Numbered from the stretch's first letter, positions 1 through 7,616 are shown. The stretch is 46,564 nt of DNA from Frigididesulfovibrio sp031553235 (GCA_031553235.1 JAVBLS010000055.1:1-46564); one strand, 5' to 3'. The notes: generated by a model not told the origin, from the sequence alone. Made by a program: numbers and translations.

Positions 1-2
1 GC

Positions 3-134
3 ACGCAGGAACTTGGCGCACATATCAAGGCGTTTCAGAAAGCATACAACGAAAAGGCCCGGCCTTTTGTTTGGAAAAAACGAGAAATAAAAGGCGCGCA
101 GTTATCAAATTCTGTTAAAAATTTTTGCAACTAG
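3..134 (+). CDS. IS630-family transposase, C-terminal fragment (cut by window edge)
   Basis: An open frame enters from the left edge and ends at TAG 132-134, giving the last 43 residues of a protein. The motif KAYNEKARPFVWKKREI is the usual end of IS630-type DDE transposases, where it follows the third catalytic acidic residue. The rest lies outside the window, so intactness cannot be judged. It differs in sequence from the transposase at 1645-2569, so two distinct IS630-like elements are present. Five bases after the stop lies a TAGAGCATTTCA palindrome that resembles the end of the second element. Confidence 0.7.
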   Translation, partial: TQELGAHIKAFQKAYNEKARPFVWKKREIKGAQLSNSVKNFCN

Positions 135-138
135 ACAC

Positions 139-160
139 TAGAGCATTTCAATTTTGAAAT
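139..160. repeat. Degenerate copy of the TAGAGCATTTCA palindrome
   Basis: TAGAGCATTTCA is followed by a mirrored TTGAAAT, so ATTTCAATTTTGAAAT at 145-160 is a perfect palindrome. The same TAGAGCATTTCA...TGAAATGCTC head occurs at the ends of the 117-bp repeats at 11857 and 19193 and at the end of the IS at 1624. It is probably a remnant or IS end. The right half lacks the GCTCTA present in full copies. Confidence 0.5.
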
Positions 161-194
161 TATTCACTTGAATCTGCTTAGAAAAATGGGGTTT

Positions 195-218
195 CCAAAG
201 GGGGTCACCCCCCTTTGG
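195..218. repeat. 10-bp-arm hairpin in intergenic DNA
   Basis: CCAAAGGGGG (195-204) and CCCCCTTTGG (209-218) form a perfect 10-bp stem with a TCAC loop. No T-run follows on either strand. It lies between the transposase tail and the small minus-strand gene. The rest of 135-282 shows no gene. Confidence 0.5.
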
Positions 219-282
219 CCGCCGGAGGCAATACGACTCTTGGACAGCTTCACAATGATATTTGCTTTTTTGTCAGCCGCAC

Positions 283-315
283 AAAAAAAGGGCGCGGAAG
301 GCCTTCCGCGCCCTT
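283..315 (-). terminator. Rho-independent terminator of the 369-665 gene
   Basis: A perfect 28-bp palindrome, AAGGGCGCGGAAGG at 288-301 and its complement at 302-315, is followed on the minus strand by a run of seven T (A run 283-289 on plus). It sits about 55 bases beyond the stop of the minus-strand gene. Confidence 0.8.
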
Positions 316-368
316 GCCAATTTGTGATGTTTTCCGGGGTATCCGCCTTGACCGCCCTTGCGGGCGCT

Positions 369-665
369 TTACCCGCCCTGATTCTCCAAGGCGTACCGGT
401 AGCTCCCGTAACGCAGGACCGGCTCGCCGTTCTTTGAACTTATCTCCACGGACCGGCCGGAATCCTTCTCGTACAGAATGCTGCCGCCGGTGCGATCCCG
501 GCCGACGGCAATGCCGTCCGGCAGGGCGAAAGTTTTGCCGCCGTCGTCATATCCTTCGTGAAGCAGGTTGTTGGCGCACCAGGGGCTGAGAGAATAATAG
601 GTTCCCTGGTCGCTGTTTTCGCACGCTCTGGTCACAGTAATGGTGTAAATGGTGGCTTTTGCCAT
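369..665 (-). CDS. Small protein of unknown function (98 aa)
   Basis: I do not recognise a family. The gene is credible because its ATG (663-665) is preceded by GAGGAG at a 7-base spacing, and a strong intrinsic terminator follows it at 283-315. The product is polar and soluble-looking, with no signal peptide or membrane segment. It begins MAKATIYTITVTRACENSDQ, which suggests a beta-strand-rich start. It carries two Cys, is rich in Gly, Tyr and Ser, and ends in a strand-like stretch VLRYGSYRYAL. It stands alone between mobile DNA and a BON-domain gene. Function is unknown. Confidence 0.6.
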   Translation of the reverse strand: MAKATIYTITVTRACENSDQGTYYSLSPWCANNLLHEGYDDGGKTFALPDGIAVGRDRTGGSILYEKDSGRSVEISSKNGEPVLRYGSYRYALENQGG

Positions 666-736
666 GGCAGATCTCCTCAGGCCTCCAGTTTCCGTCTATT
701 CCGCTCCTTGCCCGCTCCCGGCGGGCCATTGAGGCC

Positions 737-769
737 AGTATACCAGCCTTATCGGTAACCAACTGTCAA
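737..769 (-). promoter_or_regulatory. Weak candidate promoter for the 369-665 gene
   Basis: On the minus strand TTGACA (764-769) and TATACT (737-742) are each close to sigma-70 consensus, but the spacer is 21 bases instead of about 17. The -35 match may therefore be coincidental, or activation may be needed. AT-rich DNA at 770-820 separates it from the BON gene. Confidence 0.3.
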
Positions 770-820
770 TGTTTAGACTTTTTTATGAAATTATATTGAC
801 TTTATATCAATAGCAATTTT

Positions 821-1168
821 TCAGGGCATAACCGAAATTTTGTTCACCACCTTGCGCACTCCGTCCGTGTCCCGCGCGATTTGTACCGCCAGGTTTTGCT
901 GGGATTTGCTGGTGACTTGTCCCCGTAAGGTGACGACGCCGTTCGCGGTTTCCACTTTCAGATCCAGGGAATCCAGGCCTTTCTGGGCCAGGAATTTTGA
1001 CTTGATGGCCGTGGTGATAGCGGAGTCGTCCATATAGCCGCCCACTGTCTTGCCAAAATTGGCGGCATGAGCCGCATCATTCTGCGCCGCGCCGAAAGAG
1101 AACACCAGGCCCACGGACAAGGCAACGGCGGCCAACAGTCGGACGAGGCAATTCTTCGACATATTCAT
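821..1168 (-). CDS. Periplasmic BON-domain protein (OsmY-like)
   Basis: Start ATG 1166-1168 is preceded by AGGAGG at ideal spacing. A longer open frame upstream is not supported. The product is about 115 aa. Residues 1-35 form a Sec signal peptide ending near AHA, and residues 45-115 form one BON domain with the usual DDSAITTAIKSKF start and VVTLRGQV core. BON domains bind phospholipid surfaces or link envelope proteins, and single-BON secreted proteins are often induced by osmotic or envelope stress. The role here is inferred from that family. The gene is monocistronic, and no clear terminator was found downstream. Confidence 0.85.
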   Translation of the reverse strand: MNMSKNCLVRLLAAVALSVGLVFSFGAAQNDAAHAANFGKTVGGYMDDSAITTAIKSKFLAQKGLDSLDLKVETANGVVTLRGQVTSKSQQNLAVQIARDTDGVRKVVNKISVMP

Positions 1169-1366
1169 AAGAACCTCCTGTAACGGTGTGGACAGTGCAG
1201 TGTCGTCACAAATAAACCCGTGTATCGATCCTGTACCGCCATCCGGGTCCGCCGACAACCCCCGCGTTCGCGGTCCGGTTTTGGGTGTTGGCCGGCGCAG
1301 GACACTATAACACGCAGGAAGTACCGCCTCGCTCGGCACAACAGAGGCGCCAAGGACATGATATGA

Positions 1367-1625
1367 TTGCGGGGCCGCCTTGCGGCTATAGACATGATGC
1401 GGGGCCTGATCATGGTTTTCATGCCTCTGGACCATGTGCGGAGAGATTTTTCCTCCCGGGCCGAACAGTTTTTCGGCAACGGCTTTTCGACCCTGCCCAT
1501 GCGCCCCGAGGATATGGACGTTACCACGCCCGGGTCTTTCCTCATGCGCTGGGTCACGCACCTGTGCGCCCCGGCGTTCCTCTATCTGGCCGGTGTCAGC
1601 GTGTTTCTCTGGCGCCGGCGCAGTA
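1367..1625 (+). pseudogene. DUF1624 (HGSNAT-type) membrane acyltransferase, 5' fragment truncated by an IS
   Basis: The frame encodes about 86 residues opening with RLAAIDMMRGLIMVFMPLDH. This is the characteristic first helix of DUF1624/heparan-glucosaminide N-acetyltransferase-like membrane proteins, which normally exceed 350 aa. A second membrane helix (HLCAPAFLYLAGVSVFLW) follows, then the frame runs into the IS at 1624. No downstream remainder was found after 2707. The likely start is TTG 1367, with AAGGA upstream at 1352-1356 and an in-frame TGA just before it. A TATAAC at 1306-1311 may be its -10 box. The fragment cannot make a functional enzyme. Confidence 0.7.
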
Positions 1626-1644
1626 GAGCATTTCAACTTTAAAA

Positions 1645-2259
1645 TTAGATATAACCAGAAGACTTGAACCAGCCCTGGGCATCGCTTGCAGAAACACGGT
1701 CCAGGGCTTTTCCAACTCCTGCAAAGAGGTCTTCATGGGTTCTGGATTTTATGCCTCGCAATATCTGTTTCACTTTGCCCCACATCTTTTCAATAGGATT
1801 AAAATCAGGGCTATAGGCTGGTAAAAACAAAAGTTCAGCTTGCACTTTCTTTATCGCATCATGCGCGCCGGATGATTTGTGTGCAGAAAGATTGTCCATA
1901 ATAACAATATCTCCAGGGCGTAAAGAAGGAGCAAGAATGCTTTTTATATACTCGTCAAACATCTTCCTATCCACAGCCCCCTCAAAAACAATACATTCTG
2001 TTGTCCCGTCCAGACGAATAGACGATAAGACTGTTACAGCTTCCCAGCGTCCATTTGGTGCAGAGTCATGGCAGCGCTCGCCATGCAAAGCACGGCCGTA
2101 CAAACGCGTCATATTTGTCTTTACTCCTGATTCATCCAAAAAAACCAAGCGATTCGGATCAACTTTTTTTTGAAACTCTGTCCATTCAGCCCTGGCTTGG
2201 GCTATATCCTCGCGTTCTTGTTCGCTGGCCCGTAGAGTTTTTTTTGACAACAAACCCAA
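1645..2259 (-). CDS. IS630-family transposase, catalytic DDE half (ORFB)
   Basis: This frame carries the RNase-H-like DDE domain. LVFLDESGVKTNM holds the first Asp, GDIVIMDNLSAHKS the second, and LPAYSPDFNPIEKMWGKVK the third acidic position (Glu in NPIEKMW). It has no good start of its own: the first usable codon is TTG 2259, inside the end of the helix-turn-helix frame. The two frames overlap across an A8 run (plus-strand T run 2238-2245). Slippage on that run could join them, as in many IS630 elements. Because the upstream half has a nonsense codon, this half is probably not expressed usefully. Confidence 0.8.
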   Translation of the reverse strand: MGLLSKKTLRASEQEREDIAQARAEWTEFQKKVDPNRLVFLDESGVKTNMTRLYGRALHGERCHDSAPNGRWEAVTVLSSIRLDGTTECIVFEGAVDRKMFDEYIKSILAPSLRPGDIVIMDNLSAHKSSGAHDAIKKVQAELLFLPAYSPDFNPIEKMWGKVKQILRGIKSRTHEDLFAGVGKALDRVSASDAQGWFKSSGYI

Positions 2260-2569
2260 GCAACTTCAAAAGCTTGTGGATTGCATTCAGGGAACAGGCT
2301 TTCATCAGGTGAGCGCGAAGTTCTTCCAATGTAACGTCCGGCTGTTTGCTAATTAGTTCAATAAGCCTCAAGCGTTCAGCCTCAGAAAATATAGATCGCC
2401 TATGGCCTCGCGGGTGTGCGTCAAGGCGGCTTTCACGCTCAAATTCACGAATCCATCGGCTGACGCTGTTCAGGTGATACCCCACAATATCAGCGATTTG
2501 TTGTCATGAAATGCCAGCGGCATAGGCCTTGACCGCAATTGCGCGTATTTCAGAACTTGCTGTTTTCAT
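2186..2569 (-). pseudogene. IS630-family transposase, DNA-binding half (ORFA) with in-frame stop
   Basis: ATG 2567-2569 opens MKTASSEIRAIAVKAYAAGIS, then TGA (2504-2506) interrupts. The same frame then continues as QQIADIVGYHLNSVSRWIRE and a second winged-helix segment. TGA stands where such helix-turn-helix modules usually carry Arg (GxSRxxIA), so a single C-to-T change from CGA explains it. The frame overlaps the catalytic half at an A8 slippery run. The element is therefore likely immobile unless the stop is read through or a related transposase acts in trans. Confidence 0.75.
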
Positions 2570-2736
2570 GCTCAAAGTTTAAACAAATTTTAGACAATTT
2601 GAAAGTTGAAATGCTCACAAGGATTTGTCGGCAAATCCTTGCCGCCAAATAGGCGTAGGCGGGCTTTGCCCGCCGTTAAGCGACTATTTGAAGCGTAAAC
2701 TGCTCTATCGGGCGGCGGGCGTACATCACACAAAAG

Positions 2737-2767
2737 AAAAAGCGGCAATGACCGGTTGCCGCTTTTT
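2737..2767 (+). terminator. Intrinsic terminator
   Basis: AAAAAGCGGCAA (2737-2748) pairs with TTGCCGCTTTTT (2756-2767) around a 7-base loop, giving a classic stem with a T tail on the plus strand and A/T symmetry for both directions. It probably belonged to the gene interrupted upstream. Confidence 0.7.
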
Positions 2768-3415
2768 CAGTGTCGCGGGGGTGCGACGTATAGAGAGGAC
2801 GGGGCCGTCTGGAGAGGCGGGACGGCGCGTTTTTGCATCCGGTCGGTGGAGAGGAGGCCGGCCCGACCGAATTGCAGGGGGAAGGTGGCCGGTTGCGTGT
2901 GAAGAAGCCCCTTCCCGTGCCTGCCCCGCGTCTGCCACAACACGGGGCTTGCGTTGTTCCCGGCCTCGGTCTTCTGCGAGGCGAAGGAAAGTTCCGGCAG
3001 ACCCGAACAGGGGGGTCTGCCTGTCGGGGCATTGTTGCCCCTGTCGGCTTCGGTCGGCGGAGGGAGGAAGGAACCTCCGCCCGGCCGAGGCCTCGAGTAT
3101 CCGGCCTGTGCCCCGGAGGCGGGGCTGCTTTCGCCGCCGCTCTTCCCCCGGCTGCCACGACAGAGGGAATGCGACGACCCGTAAAGCGCCGGATCAGACG
3201 AAATTGTTTTCAAGAGAGACACCCCGCCCGGTCCGACAAGGGAACCCGGACGACCCCGTGGTACGCCCGACCGCGGCCTTTTGGAGGAAGACTTCGGATC
3301 CAGGCGGGGCGGGCGCCTTTGCACCTCTTGAGGCTCTGGCTGTTTATTTGCAGAAAGCGTGCCGGCAGCGTAAGTGTGGAATAACGAGGGGTTATCTTGA
3401 GAAGTGCAAATGTTC
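2768..3415. other. Gene-free, GC-rich, hairpin-dense region
   Basis: No frame here looks like protein. The long frames on both strands are Arg/Pro/Gly-rich composition artefacts without ribosome sites. The stretch is packed with local inverted repeats: GGCAGACCC with GGGTCTGCC (about 2996-3021), GGGGCA with TGCCCC (about 3026-3041), CGGCGGAGG with CCTCCGCC (about 3055-3085), and GCCCC with GGGGC near 3112-3125. It could be a decayed coding region or encode a structured RNA. Neither is supported beyond the folding potential. Confidence 0.4.
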
Positions 3416-3465
3416 TGCACAAGCACCCTTGCACAAATCGGCTTTTGTGCAAGGGTGCTTGTGCA
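3416..3465. repeat. Perfect 22-bp inverted repeat with 6-base loop
   Basis: The left arm 3416-3437 (starts TGCACAAGCACCC) and right arm 3444-3465 are exactly complementary, separated by TCGGCT. Each arm also contains TGCACAA twice, so the palindrome has internal repeats. A further GTGCA follows at 3470-3472. No T-run adjoins it. It is longer than typical terminators and is the strongest palindrome in the window. Confidence 0.8.
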
Positions 3466-3504
3466 ATTGTGCAAAAACCGGTAGGGCACACACCCGCTCT
3501 TAAC

Positions 3505-3570
3505 GGGGTGCTGTCACGAGGAGGATTTCTGTTCTCTGCCAAGAAAAAAAGGCCCTCGTGACGACACCCC
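3505..3570. repeat. Stop-codon-abutting GGGGTGTCGTCACGAGG inverted repeat
   Basis: GGGGTGCTGTCACGAGG (3505-3521) pairs, with two mismatches, with CCTCGTGACGACACCCC (3554-3570). On the minus strand the motif begins at the last base of the TAG stop of the U32 gene. An A7 run (T7 on minus) lies between the arms. The same motif follows the stop codons at 7559 and 15560. It probably acts at mRNA 3' ends. Confidence 0.55.
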
Positions 3571-5636
3571 TACAACAGCCCCACACTCCAGTTGTACTCG
3601 GTAGGCCTCTCCCCGTCGGACACACGCGGTGGGTGCTCTTCCATGTGGATGAACAAACGGTAGCCGGCCCGTTCCAATTCGGCCCGGTGCGGGGTGAGAT
3701 CCAGGGGCCGGACCGGGTAGACCCAGGTGTTGCGGCCGTAGCGCTTGAACCAGAACTCCTCGCCCTTGGGGCTGGTGAAGACCTCACCGTCGCGCAAGGG
3801 GTCCGGGGCGTGGCGCGAGATCCCGGCCGGCCACCAGCCGGAAAGCACGATGCCCAGCGACAGAGGGCTTTGCTTGGGCAAGGCCAGAAAATCTTCGGAT
3901 CCCATCTCGGGCACGGCCACGGCCGCGGCAAAGCCGAGATCGGCCACGGCGGCAACGGCTGCGCCGTTGGCCAGGTTGCACATGGGCCCGGCAATCAGAT
4001 CAACCTTGTCCTTGTCCGGAAAAAAGACCGACTGCCAGGGCGCGTTGCAGACAAAACTGCGGGCGCCGGCACGCAAGGCCTGCTGAATATGTTTGTCCCA
4101 GGTTTCTTCTTCGTCGGGCCAGATCACCGGCGGCAGCCACCAGGAAATGCGTCCGAACAGGGTGGCGGAAACCGCGCCCAGGGCGGCCGGCGAGAGCCAC
4201 AGGCCCTGCGCGGCCCCGGCCTTGGCCTCGTGCTTGGCCCCCCGGCCCGAGGGCAGGGAGCTGCGCAGGCGGATTTCCCGGGCCCGGCCATCGTCGCGAA
4301 TCTTCCGGACAAAGTTCGGCGCCTGCCGTTCGGCCGTGCTCTCCTCGCTTTTGGCAGGCTCGGGCCGGGCCATGAGGGCGCGTTGGCGGTCGGCCAGCAG
4401 GCTTTGCAGTTCCGGCTCCTTGCGGTCGATCAGAAAGACCGGGGTGCCGGGCTTGGGATACTTGCCCTTGGGCAGGGAAAGGGTGAAGGCCGCCGCCTTG
4501 GGCACCCATTTGTTGATCGAGATGGTGCAGTGCCAGGGCTCGTCTTCGTAGCCCACGCGCAGATAGTCCCTGGGCAGCAGGTCCAGGCGCGGCCGGAACT
4601 CGGCCTTGCCGCCCGCGACCTTGCCGGTCTTGCCTGCCAGAAAGCCCGAGCCGGTGCGGCCGTCCTTTTCCGGCGAGGAGGTGGGCAAAAACATTTTTTG
4701 GGGCAGAAAGCGCGAGCGCGTGCCCGGCCGGCCCAGGGCCATTTCCAGAATCTCTCCGGCCTCCTTGCGCACGGCCGGGTCGTGGCCTTCGTCGCGCAGC
4801 AGCCGATAGGCGGACACGGCGTAGTAGACGTAGTGCGGCCCTTTCTTGCGGCCTTCGATCTTCCAGGAACGCAGCCGGGGCAAATCCAGCAGCAGCCGGG
4901 CCAGGGCGTCCAGCGAAAGGTCCAGACAGGAAAAAAAACGGCCGGAGCGCCCTTTCTGATCGTAGACCCGCCGGCAGGGCTGCACGCAGCGCCCGCGCAG
5001 ACCGCTTTTGCCGCCCATGCCGCCGGACCACCAGCAGCGGCCGGAAACGCACCAGCAGAGCGCGCCGTGCACGAAGATTTCCAGGTCCAGGCCTTCAGGG
5101 CAGGCCGAGTGCATCAGCCGGACCTCGTCGACGGAGAGCTCGCGCGGCAGAATGGCCCGGCAGCCGCCCAGGGCCTTGACCGCTTCCAGGGCCTTCTGGT
5201 GGGTGACGTTGGCCAGGGTGGAAAAGTGCAGTTCGCCGGAATATCCGGCCGCCCGGGCCAGCTTGGCCGCGCCGGGGTCCTGGAGGATCAGGGCGTCCGG
5301 GTGCACGTCCAGTTCAAGCCGACGCATCAGCCGAAAGGCCGCGTCGGCGTCGCCCGGCTTGATCAGGGTGTTGAAGGCCACGTAGACGCGCTTTTGGTCG
5401 GCGTGGGCAAAATCGGCCAGCCGGGCCAGATCGCTTAAGGAAAAGTTCTCTGCCAGCATGCGGGCCGAAAAATGCTTCAGCCCCAGGTAGACGGCATCGG
5501 CTCCGGCGGCAAAGGCGGCCAGGGCGGCGGGCATATCGCCGGCCGGAGCGAGAATCTCCGGTTTCGCGGCGGGCATATCGCCGGCCGGGGCCGGATTTTC
5601 CTGTTTCGCGGTCGGAGATGTTGTGGTATCAGTCAT
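3570..5636 (-). CDS. Peptidase U32 family protein (RNA hydroxylase type)
   Basis: The 688-aa product has the family opening PEILAPAGDMPAALAAFAAG at about residue 26. At about residues 195-225 it has the Cys-containing block GALCWCVSGRCWW...GRCVQPCRRVY, which in this family carries an Fe-S cluster. Characterised relatives (RlhA, TrhP/YegQ) hydroxylate rRNA or tRNA pyrimidines using prephenate rather than cutting peptides. Which RNA is modified here is not clear. The second half is an additional domain seen in long U32 proteins. Start ATG 5634-5636 follows AAGGA. The N-terminus is oddly duplicated: PAPAGDMPAAK then LAPAGDMPAAL, from a 42-bp tandem repeat. The gene is monocistronic. Confidence 0.9.
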   Translation of the reverse strand: MTDTTTSPTAKQENPAPAGDMPAAKPEILAPAGDMPAALAAFAAGADAVYLGLKHFSARMLAENFSLSDLARLADFAHADQKRVYVAFNTLIKPGDADAAFRLMRRLELDVHPDALILQDPGAAKLARAAGYSGELHFSTLANVTHQKALEAVKALGGCRAILPRELSVDEVRLMHSACPEGLDLEIFVHGALCWCVSGRCWWSGGMGGKSGLRGRCVQPCRRVYDQKGRSGRFFSCLDLSLDALARLLLDLPRLRSWKIEGRKKGPHYVYYAVSAYRLLRDEGHDPAVRKEAGEILEMALGRPGTRSRFLPQKMFLPTSSPEKDGRTGSGFLAGKTGKVAGGKAEFRPRLDLLPRDYLRVGYEDEPWHCTISINKWVPKAAAFTLSLPKGKYPKPGTPVFLIDRKEPELQSLLADRQRALMARPEPAKSEESTAERQAPNFVRKIRDDGRAREIRLRSSLPSGRGAKHEAKAGAAQGLWLSPAALGAVSATLFGRISWWLPPVIWPDEEETWDKHIQQALRAGARSFVCNAPWQSVFFPDKDKVDLIAGPMCNLANGAAVAAVADLGFAAAVAVPEMGSEDFLALPKQSPLSLGIVLSGWWPAGISRHAPDPLRDGEVFTSPKGEEFWFKRYGRNTWVYPVRPLDLTPHRAELERAGYRLFIHMEEHPPRVSDGERPTEYNWSVGLL

Positions 5637-5817
5637 GGCTTCCTTCGCGGAAAAGCGCCCCGCAGGGGTTGTGATTCGGCCCCGCCTGCGCTAATAATTG
5701 CAAACTGTTTGTTTGTGAAAAAAAGTACCAGCAATCCAGCCCCTCATCGGGTCATATATGGTACAGAAAAACGCACCCGCCCGCAAATGCGGCAACAGCG
5801 AAAACACGGATACCCTC

Positions 5818-6618
5818 ATGTCGGAGTCAGCCATAACCCGGACCACGGTCCTTGACCTGGTGCCTTTCGGGAACCCCGGTTCCACCCCGGATTTTTTCGC
5901 CCTGCGTCTTGAACCGCCGGCCTGGCCGGCCTGGAAGCCGGGGCAATTCATCATGCTGCGCCCCGCCCAGGCAAGCCCCGAACGGCTCTGGGGCAGACCC
6001 TTTGCCGTCAGCCGGCTGACTCCCCGCGATCTGGTGATCTTCTTCCAGGTGCGCGGCCGCGGCACGGCCGAGATGGCCCGGCTGCAGGCCGGCGACGAGG
6101 TGGATATCTGGGGCCCGCTGGGCAACTCCCTGGCCGTGGAAATGGAAGCCCCCACCCTGCTGGTGGCCGGCGGCATCGGCCTGGCCCCTTTTCTCGGCTA
6201 TGTTTACGCCCACCCCGCAACCAAGCGCCTGCGCCTGCTTTTCGGCCACCGCCAATCTCTCGACTGCTACCCCTGTGAGGGCCTGGAAGAAAAAATAGTC
6301 ACCGAGACCCACCAGGACAAGACCCCCGAAGATCTGGCCGCCTTTATGGCCCTGCTGGAAAAGCGCATTGCCGAAAACGCCGTTTCCGGCGGACTGGTGC
6401 TGGCCTGCGGCCCCCTGCCCCTGCTGCGCGAGGTGCAGCGCCTGGCGGCCAGGCACGGCGCCCGGGCCCAACTCAGCCTGGAAGAACGCATGGCCTGCGG
6501 CATCGGGGCCTGCCTGGGCTGCGTGGTCAAGGCCAAAGCCGGCCCGGCCGGGGAATTCACCAACGTGCAGACCTGCACCTGCGGCCCGAACTTCTGGGCC
6601 GACGCGGTACAGCTTTAG
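5818..6618 (+). CDS. pyrK: Dihydroorotate dehydrogenase electron transfer subunit
   Basis: PyrK carries FAD and a [2Fe-2S] cluster and passes electrons from PyrD to NAD+ in pyrimidine synthesis. An FNR-like FAD domain occupies residues 1-100 (GRPFAVSR and GRGTAEMARL contact FAD), followed by an NAD-binding Rossmann fold starting LLVAGGIGLAPFLGY. The C-terminus has the cluster ligands C227, C232 and C235 in CGIGACLGC plus a Cys in the later QTCTCG. ATG 5818 is preferred because homology begins right after it. ATG 5758 in the same frame adds 20 unlikely residues. Neither start has a strong ribosome site. pyrD follows 14 bases after the stop. Confidence 0.92.
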   Translation: MSESAITRTTVLDLVPFGNPGSTPDFFALRLEPPAWPAWKPGQFIMLRPAQASPERLWGRPFAVSRLTPRDLVIFFQVRGRGTAEMARLQAGDEVDIWGPLGNSLAVEMEAPTLLVAGGIGLAPFLGYVYAHPATKRLRLLFGHRQSLDCYPCEGLEEKIVTETHQDKTPEDLAAFMALLEKRIAENAVSGGLVLACGPLPLLREVQRLAARHGARAQLSLEERMACGIGACLGCVVKAKAGPAGEFTNVQTCTCGPNFWADAVQL

Positions 6619-6632
6619 ATTTAGGCGACCCC

Positions 6633-7559
6633 ATGGACAACATGCTCAAAGTTTCCCTGCGCTCCAACGACAAGTCGCTGGAACTGAAAAATCCCATCTT
6701 GACGGCTTCCGGCACCTTCGGTTATGGTGAGGAATTTGTCCGCTTCGGCGATCTCAAAAGCCTCGGCGGCATGGTGCTCAAAGGAATTTCCCTTGAGCCG
6801 CGCGAAGGCAACCCCATGCCGCGCCTGGCCGAGACGCCCTGCGGCATGCTCAATGCCGTGGGCCTGCAAAACTGCGGGGTCGAAGAATTTCTGCGCCACA
6901 AGCTCTCGCCCCTGCCCTGGCAGGAAACCCCGATCATCGCCAACCTCTATGCCGATTCCATCGAGGGCTTCACCGCTCTGGCCGAAGTCCTGGCCGGCGA
7001 CGTGCGCATCGCCGGCCTAGAAGTGAACATCTCCTGCCCCAACGTCTCCAAGGGCGGCTCGCTCTTCGGACAAGACCCGAGCGCAGCCGCGGCCGTGACC
7101 GACGCCGTGGTCCGGGTGGCCGGGCGCAAACCGGTGATCCTCAAACTCACGCCCAACGTCACGGACATCACCGAAATCGCCCGGGCCTGCGAGGGCGCCG
7201 GCGCGGACATTATTTCCTGCATCAACACCGTGGCCGGCCTGGCTGTCGATCTGCCCGGCCGCCGGCTCTTGCCCGCCAGGGTGCCGGCCGGGCTTTCCGG
7301 CCCGGCCATCAAGCCCGTGGGTCTGTGTTGCGTCTGGCAGGTCAGCCGGGCCGTGAACATTCCGGTCATCGGCATGGGCGGAATCATGACTGTGGAGGAT
7401 GCTCTGGAATACCTGCTGGTGGGTGCCGCCGCCGTGCAGGTGGGCACGGCCTCGTTCACCCGGCCGGACACGGCCTTTGCCCTGGCCCGGGATCTCCCGG
7501 CCGCCTGCGCCGCCTATGGAATTAGCTCGTTTGAAGAGTTTCGCGCCTCGCTGCAGTAG
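6633..7559 (+). CDS. pyrD: Dihydroorotate dehydrogenase B, catalytic subunit
   Basis: A cytosolic class 1B enzyme of 308 aa that oxidises dihydroorotate to orotate with FMN. It has the TIM-barrel signature LTASGTFGYGEEF near the start, the substrate/FMN region LNAVGLQNCGVE, the active-site base C135 in NISCPN, and the FMN phosphate-binding end IPVIGMGGIMT. Cys rather than Ser as base is the class 1 feature, and the adjacent pyrK makes it type 1B (NAD-linked). It is co-transcribed with pyrK. The TAG stop is immediately followed by the GGGGTGCCGCC motif seen after other stops, and then by a strong terminator. Confidence 0.95.
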   Translation: MDNMLKVSLRSNDKSLELKNPILTASGTFGYGEEFVRFGDLKSLGGMVLKGISLEPREGNPMPRLAETPCGMLNAVGLQNCGVEEFLRHKLSPLPWQETPIIANLYADSIEGFTALAEVLAGDVRIAGLEVNISCPNVSKGGSLFGQDPSAAAAVTDAVVRVAGRKPVILKLTPNVTDITEIARACEGAGADIISCINTVAGLAVDLPGRRLLPARVPAGLSGPAIKPVGLCCVWQVSRAVNIPVIGMGGIMTVEDALEYLLVGAAAVQVGTASFTRPDTAFALARDLPAACAAYGISSFEEFRASLQ

Positions 7560-7584
7560 GGGTGCCGCCAACGCCGGGCTCGCG

Positions 7585-7616
7585 GGCCTCTCCCTGAAAA
7601 GGGAGAGGCCTTTTTC
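7585..7616 (+). terminator. Intrinsic terminator after pyrKD
   Basis: GGCCTCTCCCT (7585-7595) pairs with AGGGAGAGGCC (7600-7610), followed by TTTTT (7611-7615). Confidence 0.9.

Larger units (their letters stand above)
1624..2707 (-). mobile_element. Decayed IS630-like element fused to a MITE-like repeat
   Basis: The core, 1626-2616, has 21-bp inverted ends: GAGCATTTCAACTTTAAAATT at 1626-1646 and its inverted counterpart at 2596-2616, with one mismatch. The left end is preceded by TA, the IS630/Tc1 target, but the right end is followed by AC, so no duplication is seen at the core ends. From CAAGG (2619) to 2707 the sequence matches the 117-bp repeat copy at 19193-19309 and ends in TGCTCTA. 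The TA-to-TA unit is therefore either a repeat interrupted by the IS, or a longer element of which the repeat is a deletion derivative. Two transposase frames lie on the minus strand. Confidence 0.75.

Noticed and set aside
2625..3503. 292-aa plus and 240-aa minus frames in the gene-free region
   Set aside because: Both are rich in Arg, Pro, Gly and Ser, have no ribosome site and share no family motif. They cross the repeat, terminator and 22-bp palindrome.
3558..5438. 626-aa plus-strand frame
   Set aside because: It is antisense to the clear U32 gene, and its Gly/Gln/Pro-rich translation shows no motif.
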